This document shows, in pieces, positions 21,795-32,607 of a stretch of 64,000 bases of DNA. The DNA lies in the NCBI GenBank assembly GCA_963576475.1, contig OY754969.1, positions 29,239,388 to 29,303,387 on the forward strand, read 5' to 3'. Numbering within the stretch: the stretch's first letter is position 1; each line of letters begins with the position of its first letter. The notes under the pieces were generated by a model, which was given only the letters and a program-made list of their open reading frames with translations, had not been told where the DNA came from and did not search any database. Source of the DNA: Molanna angustata. Its lineage: Eukaryota; Arthropoda; Insecta; Trichoptera; Molannidae. A program made the position numbers and the translations under genes.

Positions 21795-22460
21795 ATAAAT
21801 TACCTATTTGGGGTAGACAGAGAGAACCGAACGCCAGACTCATCTCTCTTGACATACACATCTCGCTTCATTCACGTCCATGCATCGTCATGAAGAAAAT
21901 AAATGTCCTTAGGTGGTTTGGATACATAGAAACATACACTGACAAAAAAGTACAAAAGGATGATAAAAGAGGAACGAAAAATAGAGGTCAGCCATGAAAA
22001 AGTTGGCACGATCAAATTTTGAAAGTTTGTGACGTCAGAAGTAAGAATAACAAAAGATGGGCCGATAGCAGAGCGGTTAGCGCGCTGGGCTAGTAATCCA
22101 GTGGTCGCGAGTTCGAATCCTGCCTCGACCGATTTCGTTCACTTATAGCACAAGGTTTTATGCTTTTTTAGGGAATGTAGGAAGATGTATACGTACTTGT
22201 TAAATAAGGACATATCCTTTTTTTGCTTTGTTTAAATTTTATCTAATGTAATAGTATATATGAAAAAATCACGCCATATTTCACCAGTTAAAAAGGCCTT
22301 CACCAAGCGAAACGGTCGTCCTGGAGAGGATTAAATAAATGTAGAAAGAAAAAACAAGCTGTCAACGCTGTCAGTGTAAATAAAATTAAAAGGACATATT
22401 CATTTAAAAAAAGAAAAGAATGATAACAGAAGAGCGTGTACGAGACGATGCATGGACGTA
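21795..22460. mobile_element. RTE-1-type insertion with inverted 5' part
   Basis: 21795-21889 is an RTE-1-type 3' end on the minus strand (CCGAACGCCAGACTC, TCTCTCTTGACATACACATC). It adjoins, head to head, an upstream RTE-1 segment on the plus strand (TTAGGTGGTTTGGATACATA, AGAGGTCAGCCATGAAAAAG) that runs to about 22460 with a SINE nested in it. The word ACGTCCATGCATCGTC at the start of the sense part (21874-21889) is repeated inverted at the outer end (22445-22460). That is the arrangement expected of twin-primed reverse transcription. Not translatable. Confidence 0.65.
22060..22415 (+). repeat. tRNA-derived SINE, family SINE-1, with tRNA-Thr-like head
   Basis: The head (22060-22132) keeps box A (TAGCAGAGCGG) and box B (GAGTTCGAATCC). 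It folds as a near cloverleaf: a GGCCGA/TCGACC acceptor stem with one G-C to C mismatch, and CTGGG...TCCAG, loop CTAGTAA, as the anticodon arm, anticodon AGT (Thr). A shared body with AGGGAATGTAGGAAGATGTA and AAGGACATAT follows. It interrupts RTE sequence; AAGAATAACAAAAG on the left and AAGAATGATAACAGAAG on the right look like an imperfect target duplication, which would put the end near 22415. Confidence 0.75.
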
Positions 22461-23155
22461 TCAAAATGTCTTTAAATAAATTAACTTTTAGAATATTTCC
22501 TCTTTTTTCCTTAGCTAATTCTCGAGAATTAACTTGTATAAGTTCAAAAATATTGTAACAGTTATATTTCAGTTTTAACGAAGAAAATTGTATATTTGAT
22601 AATATGTATGATAGAGATAAAATATTTATCTATCCGCCATGTTCCTTCCACACTCAATTGCTTTACATACGTAAAACGTGTCGGGGATGTAAATATTGAA
22701 TTTAATTTCACCCCCGAGTGAAAGAGACTTTTAACTAATATCGATTTGGCAACGGTGAATTCACATACATACATACCCTTGGCAATTTGCGTCTTAACTT
22801 TCTTAATTTGTTTTAAAATAAATAATAAGTTAATATTTCAATAGCTTGGTACCTTTTAAACACCTACATAAAGTGATGTTTTTATTTCATCATCAAGAAA
22901 AATTGAATTTTCCTTTTGACAGGACGACAATTACGGATAACTAGGTCTTTATTTTAAATTTGGTATATATTACATGAAAATAAAGAATAAAATAATTTTT
23001 GACTAATAATTCATATATGTACCTACATAAATATAAACCAACTCGACAAAAGAATCGATCTCGAGACTCCTATGTATCTATTGTCTATATCTTTTTCCAA
23101 CTTCTGACTTACTTTTTCTTATATATGATATCTTTAAACATCGAAAAATAATTTT

Positions 23156-23442
23156 GTTCAGGGAGGAAAGTCTGGTTCAATCGGCGAAATCAAAACCACC
23201 GTGATTACCCATATCATGGATATAATTGTATTGTATTGTATATATTTTATTTAGATGTAAAAAAAATACAATTTCTTACATCTAGTATAAACAACAATAA
23301 AAACAAATAATAAAAAAAATATTATATGGAGTTCTACAATATCTTTAGATGTCATAGAACTCCATACGATAATTATATCCATGATATGGGTAATCACTGG
23401 GGTTTTAATTTCGCTGATCGAACCAGACTTAACCCCCTGAAC
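23156..23442. mobile_element. Fold-back MITE, family P, copy 2, interrupted
   Basis: Arms as in copy 1, with longer inverted ends visible: GTTCAGGGAGGAAAGTCTGG on the left and CCAGACTTAACCCCCTGAAC on the right. A 96-bp LINE end is inserted in the left arm. Confidence 0.75.
23228..23323 (-). mobile_element. LINE 3' end inserted in MITE P copy 2
   Basis: The pattern TTTTATTTAGATGTAAAAAA, then TTTCTTACATCTA, matches the start of the LINE at 24350-25110. On the minus strand the element ends with a GATGTAA...TTACATC hairpin and an A/T-rich CAATA tail. Insertion lies after GATATAATT of the MITE. Confidence 0.65.
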
Positions 23443-23474
23443 GATATTTAAATATGTCTTAAAATTCCTGTTCA

Positions 23475-23640
23475 GCAAAGAGGTTCACCGCCCATTCTGA
23501 ATGTTCCCTTTTGAAGTGAGATGAGACTATAGTGTGTGAGCATACGCGTATGCTTTGTGCTCCCTTTTATAAGGCATACACACCCGCACTTGTCGCTGGT
23601 TATCTCGCATTGTAGCATATGCCGTGATGTACTGTATGTA
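23475..23640 (+). repeat. Dispersed repeat G, copy 2
   Basis: Aligns with 19755-19900 over GAGGTTCACCGCCCATTCTG, the ACACCCGCACTTGTCGCTGG segment and a TATGCCGTGATGTACTG end. Confidence 0.5.
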
Positions 23641-23803
23641 TGTGGAAACTATTTTGGTGTTTTAACTATATTTTCAACTTTGTTTACACCACGTATCGTT
23701 TGAATCTGCGACCGGTTTCGGAACTAACCGGTCGAAAATTCAATCGATACATGGTGTAAACAAATTTAAAAATATGGTTAATTTTTGTTAAAATGTACCA
23801 CAA
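23641..23803. mobile_element. Imperfect fold-back MITE
   Basis: The left arm CTTTGTTTACACCACGTATC and the right arm GATACATGGTGTAAACAAA are inverse copies. At the centre, ACCGGTTTCGG...ACCGGT forms a smaller palindrome. The central ...GTTTCGG word resembles the TAGTTTCGGTC core of the palindrome at 27612-27824, so the two may be related. Confidence 0.65.
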
Positions 23804-24349
23804 AGATAAAAACACTATATTTTGTAGTATATTTGGGTGTTATTTATGATTTTTTAGTGTTTATCATAATTTTCATATTATTTTATTAATTTCATATTTT
23901 TAAATTTATTACGACGCTTTTGCGAGTATAAAAATACAAATTATTTAAAGCTGCGATACAATGATATAGATAGTAGTTTTATATGGGTTTTTGCCAACTT
24001 TTTAACTTGTAATTTGTTTAGGTTTTTGTAAGAATTCTGTTAAACTTTTGCGAAAGCCAAATTTATTCCTTCTAAGGATTTTTATTCGCATATAAATAAC
24101 TCGCAAGAATCCTTTGGTGTATTTGAGTGTAGTGGAAGAGAGATATAATTACATATTTGTTAAATTTTAGTTTGATTGGTTTATGGAAGAACCAATCAGC
24201 TATGACTTAAACTATGTATGTATGAAAAAAATAGACTAAAACAACATAATTTTTCACATCAGAATCATCAGAGTTTTAGTTAACATTTAATACCAAAGAC
24301 CACGGTTAACGGTTGCTGAAAAGTATAAAAAATATATGTACATAGGTAT

Positions 24350-25110
24350 GTATGTATATTTTATTTCGATGTAAAAAATAAATGCATTCTCTTACATCTA
24401 TTTTAACCAAAAAGAAAATAAACAAGTTGAAAAAATAACAAGTTTACACAGTATGAATTATATAAAAACAACAAAAAACAAGAAAATATCCCAATTTACA
24501 CAAAAATACAAAGGAAACACACAATGTATACAACAATTAATGACAATTTCAGACTAAAACTTTTTTTATCATTTAATGTTAAGGGAGGTTAAGATTAGAT
24601 TATGATCGAGAGTACAATTTTTTAGGATTAAGCCAAGATTAGAACGTATTAGGAACGTTCATGGTTTAATTAAGTGTCGTCTTGGAGCATTTTGTCGGTG
24701 CCAGCATATTCCAATATTATATAATAAATTGTACCAGTGTTGCACTATTGCATTATTGTTCTGTATTGTTTATGTAAATCAAAAAAAGATAATAATAAAA
24801 ATATCTTAAAAGAACTTTTCCTTCATATGTACTTATTCAACACCTAGGCGACGAAAAGCGGCAAGACCAGATGCATCCTTCACAGATTCTGGCAAATCAT
24901 TAAACAGATGAAAACCATTGTAATACCTACACATTATTTTGTGTACTTGCCAGGTTAGTCTGAGGCAGTCTAAAGTCCCGCCGACTTCTAAAATATATAA
25001 TATAAAGGTAAAAGAAATGGAGTCAGTTTTGAAAATTATGATACGACCATGTAAACGGCATTCTGAATAAGGGAAATGTAAAAAGGGAGCATTGAAATAT
25101 GTAAGTTTGT
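24350..25110 (-). pseudogene. LINE remnant: C-terminus and 3' UTR
   Basis: Minus frame near 25000-24840 reads GTLDCLRLTWQVHKIMCRYY, then FHLFNDLPESVKDASGLAAF and RRLGVE with a stop. This is the standard C-terminus of a LINE RT protein (the NxLPxxVK...FR pattern). About 480 bp of 3' UTR follows, ending in a GATGTAAG...TTTACATC hairpin. It is 5'-truncated, with the RT domain absent. It is the parent family of the fragment at 23228-23323. Confidence 0.7.
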
Positions 25111-25156
25111 ACTATAGGTATTTTTGTTACATCTCGATAGAGATGGAGGAAGAAAG

Positions 25157-25580
25157 ATTGTGGATAAAAGCAAAGAAAGAAGACATTCTAACAGGGCTTC
25201 TGAACTGTCATCGGCTGGCTTAAGTAATCATTTGACGCATGCTGTGCAACATTCGTGAGTTTTTCCTTGTAAGAGCTGTTAAGTTAGGTTAGCGTTTTAA
25301 ACCTATTTATGTGCACGGCGCGGGGTTAGTTAAGTCTTTGCAAATGTGCACAGCATAAGGTGAATATAGAGACTGATGGTGGCTTACTCTCTACGGAGAA
25401 GGGTCGAGAGTATTGTTGCCACGTTCAAGGTGTGGATGTAGGTAAGAATTGAGTTAGCTTAACAGCTCTCACAAAGAAAAAATCACTATACAAATACATT
25501 ATTTGATGAATGTTGCACAAAGTGTGTAAAGTGATCACTTATGTGTTTTTTATGTAATTTTTCCTGCTTTTATCCACAAT
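25157..25580. mobile_element. Non-autonomous DNA element with 16-bp terminal inverted repeats
   Basis: ATTGTGGATAAAAGCA at the left is the exact inverse of TGCTTTTATCCACAAT at the right. A second inverted pair lies inside: AAGAGCTGTTAAG and CTTAACAGCTCT, with GCAACATTCGTGAGTTTTTC matched more loosely. Target duplication not clear. No transposase frame. Superfamily unknown. Confidence 0.7.
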
Positions 25581-25679
25581 AGGATGTTTCAAAAATGCCT
25601 ATAGTACCTACATACTTCTGTTTCATTTCTCCCATATCATGTATGTACTTGTAGCATTGGTTTAACGCAGAGAAAAAAA

Positions 25680-25770
25680 TCCATGACAGAAATGTAAGAA
25701 TAATTCGGAGTTTGGCTCTCTACCAACCCCATAAGGGATATAACGTGATGGCGATTATGTATGAACATTA
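25680..25770 (+). mobile_element. RTE-1-type 3' tail remnant
   Basis: GTTTGGCTCTCTACCAACCC, CATAAGGGATATAACGTGAT and GGCGATTATGTATG correspond to the last 70 bases of RTE-1. Confidence 0.55.
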
Positions 25771-26159
25771 AAAAAAATATTTGCTACTGAGATAAATTAA
25801 AATTAAATCTGTACTTAAAATGCTACCGTATAATAAAAATTCGAAAACGTTTAATCAAGATTTATTTTTAATACATTCAGCTTTAAATCCTTTAGTCATT
25901 CTGCTGAAATTAACACGATTATCTCGGTTCATCTTTTTTGGGTTTACGCCACTTCTCCACTGATCGCTTTTACGATATTTGTTACTAAGATAAAAAAAAA
26001 ATAATGAACATGTCATATCTATTCTATATTGTGAATTCCGCTATTTTCGTGGCTGTGCGATAACAGCAGAAGAAAAACAGATTGGAGAGACGGATAAATT
26101 ATAGGACGTGGACTTACTGTGCCAGCTGTCTTCTTTCTTGCGTCGAGTTGCTTCTTGTG

Positions 26160-26980
26160 GATTTTTAAACAAATATTTGATTCCTAGAGGACAAAATTTT
26201 TCACCATACACACAAAAATTTTGTCACAAAACTCATCGTATGCACTTTCTACATGATACTTGTTGAGAAAATGATGTAAAAAATGCATTACTAGCAAGAT
26301 GATCATGTATGAGACAGTGTATCAATGTTGATGAGGCGATGGATATGTGTCAAGATATAAGAATGCGGTGTTCGGTTCTTACTGCCTACCCCTTGAGGAA
26401 GATAGTAGTGGAGAGTAAAAAATACACTTGTCTATACAGACACATACAATATCAATATGAAGTTGATCACTCAATTTTCCGTAGAGAAGCTATTTTGCTT
26501 CAGTTATTTACATTTTAACACAAATATGCATTTTATTTCACATTGATATTACAGACCATAGATTTTATTTCTTTCAATTTTGAAAATCCTTGAAAGCATT
26601 TTTGAATAGGGTATTTATATAGAGTCAAAATGTCAAACGTTATAAAAAAAATCTCAATTTTCCTAACCATGAGAGCATTTTGAAAATTTTCACTGATGAA
26701 ATCATAGAGAATAAATTAATGGATATCTTTGGAAAACTAATCAGCTCTAAGTTGATGGACTTTACATATTATATATGATGTAAATATGAAGTTAATCGAA
26801 CTAATCGTATGGGTTGTAGAGAGGACACAAAAAAGTATAGGGCGTACGGCTTAAGCCATACAAACACATCACGACGAAGCTTTAGTGTCCACTCTCTACG
26901 TAGTACCCGCTGAGAAATTGATGTTATAAAATTGTGAAAAAATGACTCTCCACTATTCATAGTAGTGAAGAGTGAAAAGA
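26160..26980 (+). repeat. Repeat family F2, copy a (5'-truncated)
   Basis: It contains the RTE-1-like segment ATGAGACAGTGTATCAATGT...CTACCCCTTGAGGAAGATAG, GAGAGTAAAAAATACACTTG, a GGGTTGTAGAGAGGACAC segment and the 3' hairpin (GACTCTCCACTATTCATAGTAGTGAAGAGT). The usual 5' motif is missing. Non-coding. Confidence 0.75.
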
Positions 26981-27285
26981 AAAGAGTAATTTGTATAGCC
27001 TGAATATATGTATTTGGAAGATACCGGATACACGACTAAACAATATGAATATTAATGGATTTGAACAATCGTCGATGCAATATTCAACGAAGGCTTTTGA
27101 CAAAAGCCAATCTTAAATTATGAATAATTTAATAAGAAGCTTTGAATAATTTTAACTTACATGCTTTAAGCCACCGGGATAATAGCTAACATAGAAGAAG
27201 TACTTATATTCATGCATATATAATACGAGTTTATTTCAGGACTGTAATTTCTTCCAAATAACTGTAATAACACAGGACATTCCTA

Positions 27286-27500
27286 GTGCGAAAGGCTAAC
27301 GCTATTTGCTGGTCATTATTTTTAACATTTATATATCAACAAAACCAATTTAAAATAAATTTATCCCCTGCTACAGATCAAACCCAGGACACCATCGCAG
27401 TAGTCGAACGACATTACGCTATGACGCTATGCCGCAGGGGTCGTGGGTATGTTGATTTAAAAATTATTAGTGTTCATTCATTGAAGTATTAGATTTTATT
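27286..27500 (-). repeat. Possible degraded tRNA-like SINE
   Basis: On the minus strand CCCCTGCGGCATAGCGTCAT...TCCTGGGTTTGATC resembles a box A / box B pair with poor matches. No second copy was seen, so this is weak. Confidence 0.25.
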
Positions 27501-27611
27501 TTGTAAAATTTAAAGGAAAAATATGCGACTGATAAAGAATCTGGCGATAACTTTTGGATAAGGAATCGTAATTATTGGAAAGGTATTCACACAAACATTA
27601 AGTATATTTCA

Positions 27612-27824
27612 TCAAATAATAAATAAATTTGGAATGGTAAAATAAAACCAAAGTTTTCAGTTCTACTAATTTAATGACACTGACTAGTTTCGGTCATCCA
27701 GTGACCATTTTCAAAGACACTTTGAAAATGGTCACTGGATGACCGAAACTAGTCAGTGTCATTAAATTAGTAGAACTGAAAACTTTGGTTTTATTTTACC
27801 ATTCCAAATTTATTTATTATTTGA
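27612..27824. repeat. Perfect palindrome, two 105-bp arms, 3-nt loop
   Basis: Bases 27612-27716 and 27720-27824 are exact reverse complements over all 105 positions, with ACA (27717-27719) between them. The arm contains GGAATGGTAAAATAAAACC and ACTAGTTTCGGTCATCCAG. Flanks do not pair (A/A at the next position). It lies in the LCCH3 intron, 125 bp from the exon's donor. It could be a fold-back MITE, a hairpin-RNA source or a recent cruciform-mediated copy; an assembly artefact also has to be considered. Confidence 0.9.
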
Positions 27825-27948
27825 AATGGAGTTCTACCAAGAATTGTCCGTAGAAAAGTTAAAAAAAGTATATTTCATTAGTATACATCGAATGATAAGT
27901 ACGTGAGAACAAAAATGAACCCATATAAATGAAATAAAATAATCTTAC

Positions 27949-28052
27949 CTCCGAAATTTGGTCTCAGTCGGATGTCGTAACCTTCTAGAATTCTTGATAT
28001 TGTTTGCGTCACATTTTCCAATCTATCCGACACCAATGTTCTTTGTGATGAG
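27949..28052 (-). CDS. Lcch3: LCCH3-like Cys-loop chloride channel subunit, 104-nt exon
   Basis: The exon encodes SSQRTLVSDRLENVTQTISR and ILEGYDIRLRPNFGG, the start of the mature extracellular domain. RLENVTQTIS and GYDIRLRPNFGG are hallmarks of insect LCCH3, and NVT is a potential N-glycosylation site. The acceptor is ATTATTTTCAG before 28052; the donor is GGAG|GTAAGATT after 27949. It enters with the last base of a codon and leaves with the first base of a glycine codon completed by the exon at 20518. Codon use is ordinary and there are no stops, unlike the surrounding decayed elements. The preceding exon with start codon and signal peptide was not found to the right within the window. Identity is from motif recognition; another GABA-type subunit is less likely. 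Confidence 0.9.
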
Positions 28053-28379
28053 CTGAAAATAATTATATGATAATAAATCAACTAATAATACCAGTGAACA
28101 ATAAAGTAGGTACATATGAAAGTATAAATATATACGGAGTTATATTAGATCCTCTATGCGGGAGTTTTAGAAAACCAAACTCCATTACTGGGTACTAATA
28201 GAACATTTAATAAAATCATGTTATTCTTCATGTGTATTGTTGATATCCCCTACAAAGACTACTTAAAATTTTTCACGAAATTTCAGAATAATTATATTGA
28301 TTTAGAAAAGATTCTAGTATGTTAACGTAAAGTTGTTTATTTATCACTGTATTGTCTGTTTTTTTACCCACTTCTTTAA

Positions 28380-28790
28380 TCCACATTTAAAGCTGTTTAT
28401 ATTTGTAGTTTTCTCAATTCAATTGGAAGCAAATTGAAAATTTTTATTCCAAGGAAATGAAAATTTCTTTGACCATAAGTCGACTTGGTTCTCGGTATCT
28501 ATATATTTGCTTGTCTAGTCTGTCTAGTCTGACGTGTAGTTTGGGTCGATTAAAAGTCGTTAAGGTGTAAATAGATATAAGTGCAAATGTTTTTAGCATA
28601 TTACTGTGGTATGTCTAGTATGTCAAGTTTTTTGAATAGTTCGGCTGAGGGTGTGCGAATAGGTACATTAAATATTATTTTCAAAACGGATTTTTGGGCT
28701 TTAACTATTGAATCTATATTTGTTCTGTAAGTGCCACCCCACCCTATAATACCATATTCTACTATTGATTAGTAAAGTGATAGTACATTA
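28380..28790 (-). pseudogene. LINE reverse transcriptase C-terminal remnant
   Basis: Minus-strand frames, broken by stops, read VEYGIIGWGGTYRTNIDSIV, then KAQKSVLKIIFNVPIRTPSA and ELFKKLDIL, then further on PKLHVRLDRLDKQIYRYREP. This is the conserved region after the RT palm of CR1/Jockey-group LINEs. At least three in-frame stops and one shift are present, so it is old. Confidence 0.7.
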
Positions 28791-28914
28791 ATTTAATGAC
28801 AGATTTTGGTAAAACATTTCTGATGGAGCGAAAAATGAAATTAATTTTTTTTAATTTCATGCTTAAAATTGAGATATTGAGCCACTGTGCACTTGCTTAA
28901 CACAGATTGATAAG

Positions 28915-29365
<451 letters not shown>

Positions 29366-29396
29366 CAAACAGATATTTTTGTGCTCTCCATTTAAA

Positions 29397-30466
29397 ACGG
29401 GTGGGTTGTAGCCAACTCCTAACTCTCAAATATAGTAAGGGTACATTTTTTCTTGAAGTGTTGACAATCTCAAAATGCATTATAAAGTGCATTTCTGTTA
29501 GATTCTTGAACAAATATAAGATTTCCAGAGGACATAAGTTTCCACAATACACCAAACACATAAAAAAAATGTCACGAAACTCACGAATTTATGTAAAAAA
29601 TTTGCATTACTAGCAAGATGAGCATGTATGAGACAGTGTAACAATGTTGATAAGGCGATGGATATGTGTCAAGATAGATGAATGCGGTGCTCGGTTCTCA
29701 CTGCCTACCCCTTAAGGAAGATAGAAGTGGAGAGTAAATAAATACACTTGTCTATAGAGACCATTACAATATCAATATGAAGTTGTTCAGTCAATTTTCC
29801 CATACAGAAACATTTTTCATAAAAATATGAAATTTATTTCACATTGACATAGCAGACAATAGTTTTATTTTCTTTCTATTTTAACAATTCTTAAATGCAT
29901 TTTTGAAGAGTGTATTTTTATTGCATCAAAAGTTAAAAAATACAAAAATACCCCGATTTTCCAGGCCGTGAGAGCATTTTGAAAATAAGAACAGATGAAA
30001 ACACAGAGATGAAATTAACGGATATCTATGGAAAACAAATCAAATCTATGTTTATGGACTTTACATAAATGATATCAATATGTTAATCGGACATATATGT
30101 ACATAGTTTGGGCTGTGGAGAGGTCACAAAAAAAAACAACGTAAATGATGAAATGATAGAGAAGAAATTAAAAGTTGTCTATGGAAAACTAATCAGCACT
30201 AGGTCGATGCACTTTACACATATGATGTAAATATGAAGTCGATCAGAATTACAGTTTGGGCTGTAGAGAGGACTCAACAAGGATACGGCGTACGACATAC
30301 GACAGACACCTAATACGGTGTACGCCATACATACAAACACATCGACATAACACAAACTCATAGCGTGCACTCTCTACATGATACCCGCTGAGAAATTGAT
30401 GTAAATAAACGCTAAAAAATTGTGAAAACATGACTTCACTATTCCATAGTGTGGAGAGTAAAAAAT
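29397..30466 (+). repeat. Repeat family F2, copy b (longest)
   Basis: It starts GGGTGGGTTGTAGCCAACTC and ends with ACTTCACTATTCCATAGTGT, GGAGAGTAAAAA. The RTE-1-like part lies at 29620-29725. One internal segment (TTTGGGCTGTGGAGAGGTCA / TTTGGGCTGTAGAGAGGACT) is present twice, so this copy has a partial duplication. Non-coding. Confidence 0.8.
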
Positions 30467-30599
30467 ATATTGCACAAGTTTTATAGTTTTTTTTAAATAT
30501 AAGATAAATATGAAAAGTCGGGGTATGCTTATAATTTACATACACAACATAATTAATAAGTTAACGATACATACACAACATAATTAATAAGGTAAGGAA

Positions 30600-30765
30600 T
30601 AATAGACGAGAATGTATGATTGAAAAATATATCGTGAGTAGAATGAAAATAAATGCCCTAAGGTGGTTTGGCTACATACAAAGAATGACTGATGGCCGTC
30701 TGACAAATCAAGTATATGAGAAATGTTTGTCAAGAGAGAGGAGTCTGCTGTTTGGTTCTAGTATA
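30600..30765 (+). mobile_element. RTE-1-type remnant
   Basis: GAGTAGAATGAAAATAAATG, AGGTGGTTTGGCTACATACA and GATGGCCGTCTGACAAATCA match the LRWFGH...RLT coding block; GTCAAGAGAGAGGAGTCTGC matches the tail. The middle part is deleted. Same subfamily as 5255-5475. Confidence 0.65.
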
Positions 30766-30975
30766 GTATAGTATTGGTTTATCCTCCATAGGCTCCCAAG
30801 CAAAGCACTCGCAGTCGTCATTGATTATAAACAAAGACAAAATACTCCATGCTATATTTAAAAGGTTTCTTAGATAAATTTCTGATGTCAACAGAAAATG
30901 CGGTGAAAAAATACAAGAGGGTAAACATAATTGATATGCCGCGAAGAAGTAAATCTATGTGAATAGGAAGAAAGC

Positions 30976-31131
30976 TTGACTTTAGGACTGACGGTTGATA
31001 AGCGATTTGGTCTCTGTGGGAGAGTTCTGGGTTCGATCCCTAGCTGAGGAGAAATTTATTTAAATTCATTTCTCACGCAAATTTTGATTCTCTGGGCTGG
31101 AAACACTGGTTAGTTGGATGAGGTTATCATA
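30976..31131 (+). repeat. SINE-2, copy with degraded head
   Basis: Box B-like GGGTTCGATCCC, then GAGGAGAAATTTATTTAAAT, TTTCTCACGCAAA and CTGGAAACACTGGTTAG match the copy at 400-600. The 3' end is lost at the junction with an F4 repeat. Confidence 0.7.
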
Positions 31132-31134
31132 TAT

Positions 31135-31466
31135 TCATACAAATTTTCAGCGTTCTATTTTTAATGGTTCTTGAGATATGTGGAAATATAAAGTAAAAAT
31201 ACAAATGTTGACACCCCGGGAAAAATCGAAATTCTGAGTATAAAAGTAATGTAGGACTAAAAGTTATAAAAGGGGTCGGACACACATGCACAAAAAACAA
31301 AAATCTACTTCTCTGAATTCTAAATGCAACAAACCTTCTAAGTTGGTATTATTCGCATGTAAAAAGTCCACTACGCCATACAATTCTCTCACACGGGACA
31401 AAGGTTAATACTGTCGATTTATTAATAGAAATAAATTCTCCTGTACAAATCGACAGTTGAAAAAGG
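31135..31466 (+). repeat. Repeat family F4, copy a
   Basis: Contains TTTTCAGCGTTCTA, a TTGAGATATGTGGAAA segment, AAAGGGGTCGGACACAC and a 3' hairpin TGTCGATTTATTAATAGAA...AAATCGACA. Same order at 56468-57063 and, inverted, at 32608-33130. Non-coding. Confidence 0.7.
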
Positions 31467-31799
31467 TACCTTCTTATGCAGTATTTATTTTGGCTTCATT
31501 CCAAGTTTCAGTGTTTTGATACAAACTTGCCATTCTGTTTCATTTATCCTTTTGCAAAATGATATAATAGGTACAAGATAGGTAACTTAGCTATTCAGCA
31601 ATACTTAGGTACACATCTGAGTTCAGAAATGGATAGGAATCGATGCGAATAAAGAGTCCATTAGTATATCACCTTAGGGAATGTTTTATTAATGACATAC
31701 CTATATGTAGGTATCATTTACTTTATTTCGTGTTTGTGTTGTTTTAACCTTTCAGGGCCACAAGGTTTTGGTAGCTAATGTAATCATTTTGATTATTTG

Positions 31800-32060
31800 G
31801 AATGGTATGTAGGCTCACCAGTAAGTATGCCAGAGTGGCCAAAGTTGCCACTTGGGTTGGAAGCGTTTGCACACCAGCCGGAGCTGATATGCAAGCCTAT
31901 ATATGAGGTGGTAAGGTCGGTCTGTTGGACGTGTAGGTATAACCTGTCTGTCCGCCTTTGGCTACATACAACCAAACGATATCTCACCTGCCTGGTTCGA
32001 ACCTGGATACCGTCTGTTCGGAGAGTCCCGACAGCTGGGCTACAGATTGATCGACCAAGC
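31800..32060 (-). repeat. Probable tRNA-derived SINE (fourth type)
   Basis: On the minus strand TAGCCCAGCTGTCGG resembles box A and GGTTCGAACC is a canonical box B, about 35 bases later. A GC-richer body of about 200 bp follows. The open frames here on both strands are by-products of this composition. Only one copy is in the window, so the family assignment is inferred. Confidence 0.45.
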
Positions 32061-32607
32061 AACTGCGATACCGTATACAAAAGATTATTAAATATTAAAT
32101 GCAACTCAGGTAGAAATAGATGACAGATTAAAAGATGCAACAGGAAATTTAACTTACTCGTTTATTGGCTATAGTTTTACAATGATGATTAATGATCGAT
32201 ATTTGATATGTAGGTATAAACAATACTTAATTAATACAATATAAATTTAGATCGCGGACTGTTGAACGACGACGAGCGGTCGGGCAGCGTGAAGACGAGC
32301 CTAGATGATAAGCGAATAATTTGGAGCGCTGTGGCCTTCCTTATATAGGTGCTGGACTGCATACGGCGTAGGGCAAGATGGCGTCTGCGAGCGTAGCGCA
32401 GCCCCGTAGCGCAATTAGTAATCGCGCCACAATTATTTAGAATTATCTATTGAACTTCAAAAAAATATAATATTTTGAAAAAAATGCGAAAATTCGTAAT
32501 GGATTTCTATGGTCTTTAGAGGTTACTTTTTGCTCAGTTAACTAGCTATACATTTGTTGTGTTTACTCATTAAGTTTTTTTTGTAACAAAGGCTTAATTA
32601 TCCAACT

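Larger units (their letters stand above)
20519..27948 (-). other. Intron of the LCCH3-like gene, 7430 bp
   Basis: It is bounded by GTAAGATT at the 5' splice site (27948 downward) and TTTTTCCAG at the 3' splice site (20519). It is filled with transposable element remnants, listed separately. The intron has phase 1. Confidence 0.8.

Noticed and set aside
22060..22132. A genuine tRNA-Thr gene
   Set aside because: The same head with the same non-tRNA body occurs at 39030, and it lies inside another element, so it is a SINE.
31793..32140. Overlapping 108- and 115-codon frames on both strands
   Set aside because: They overlie a tRNA-derived SINE-like element; mirrored open frames reflect its GC-richer composition.
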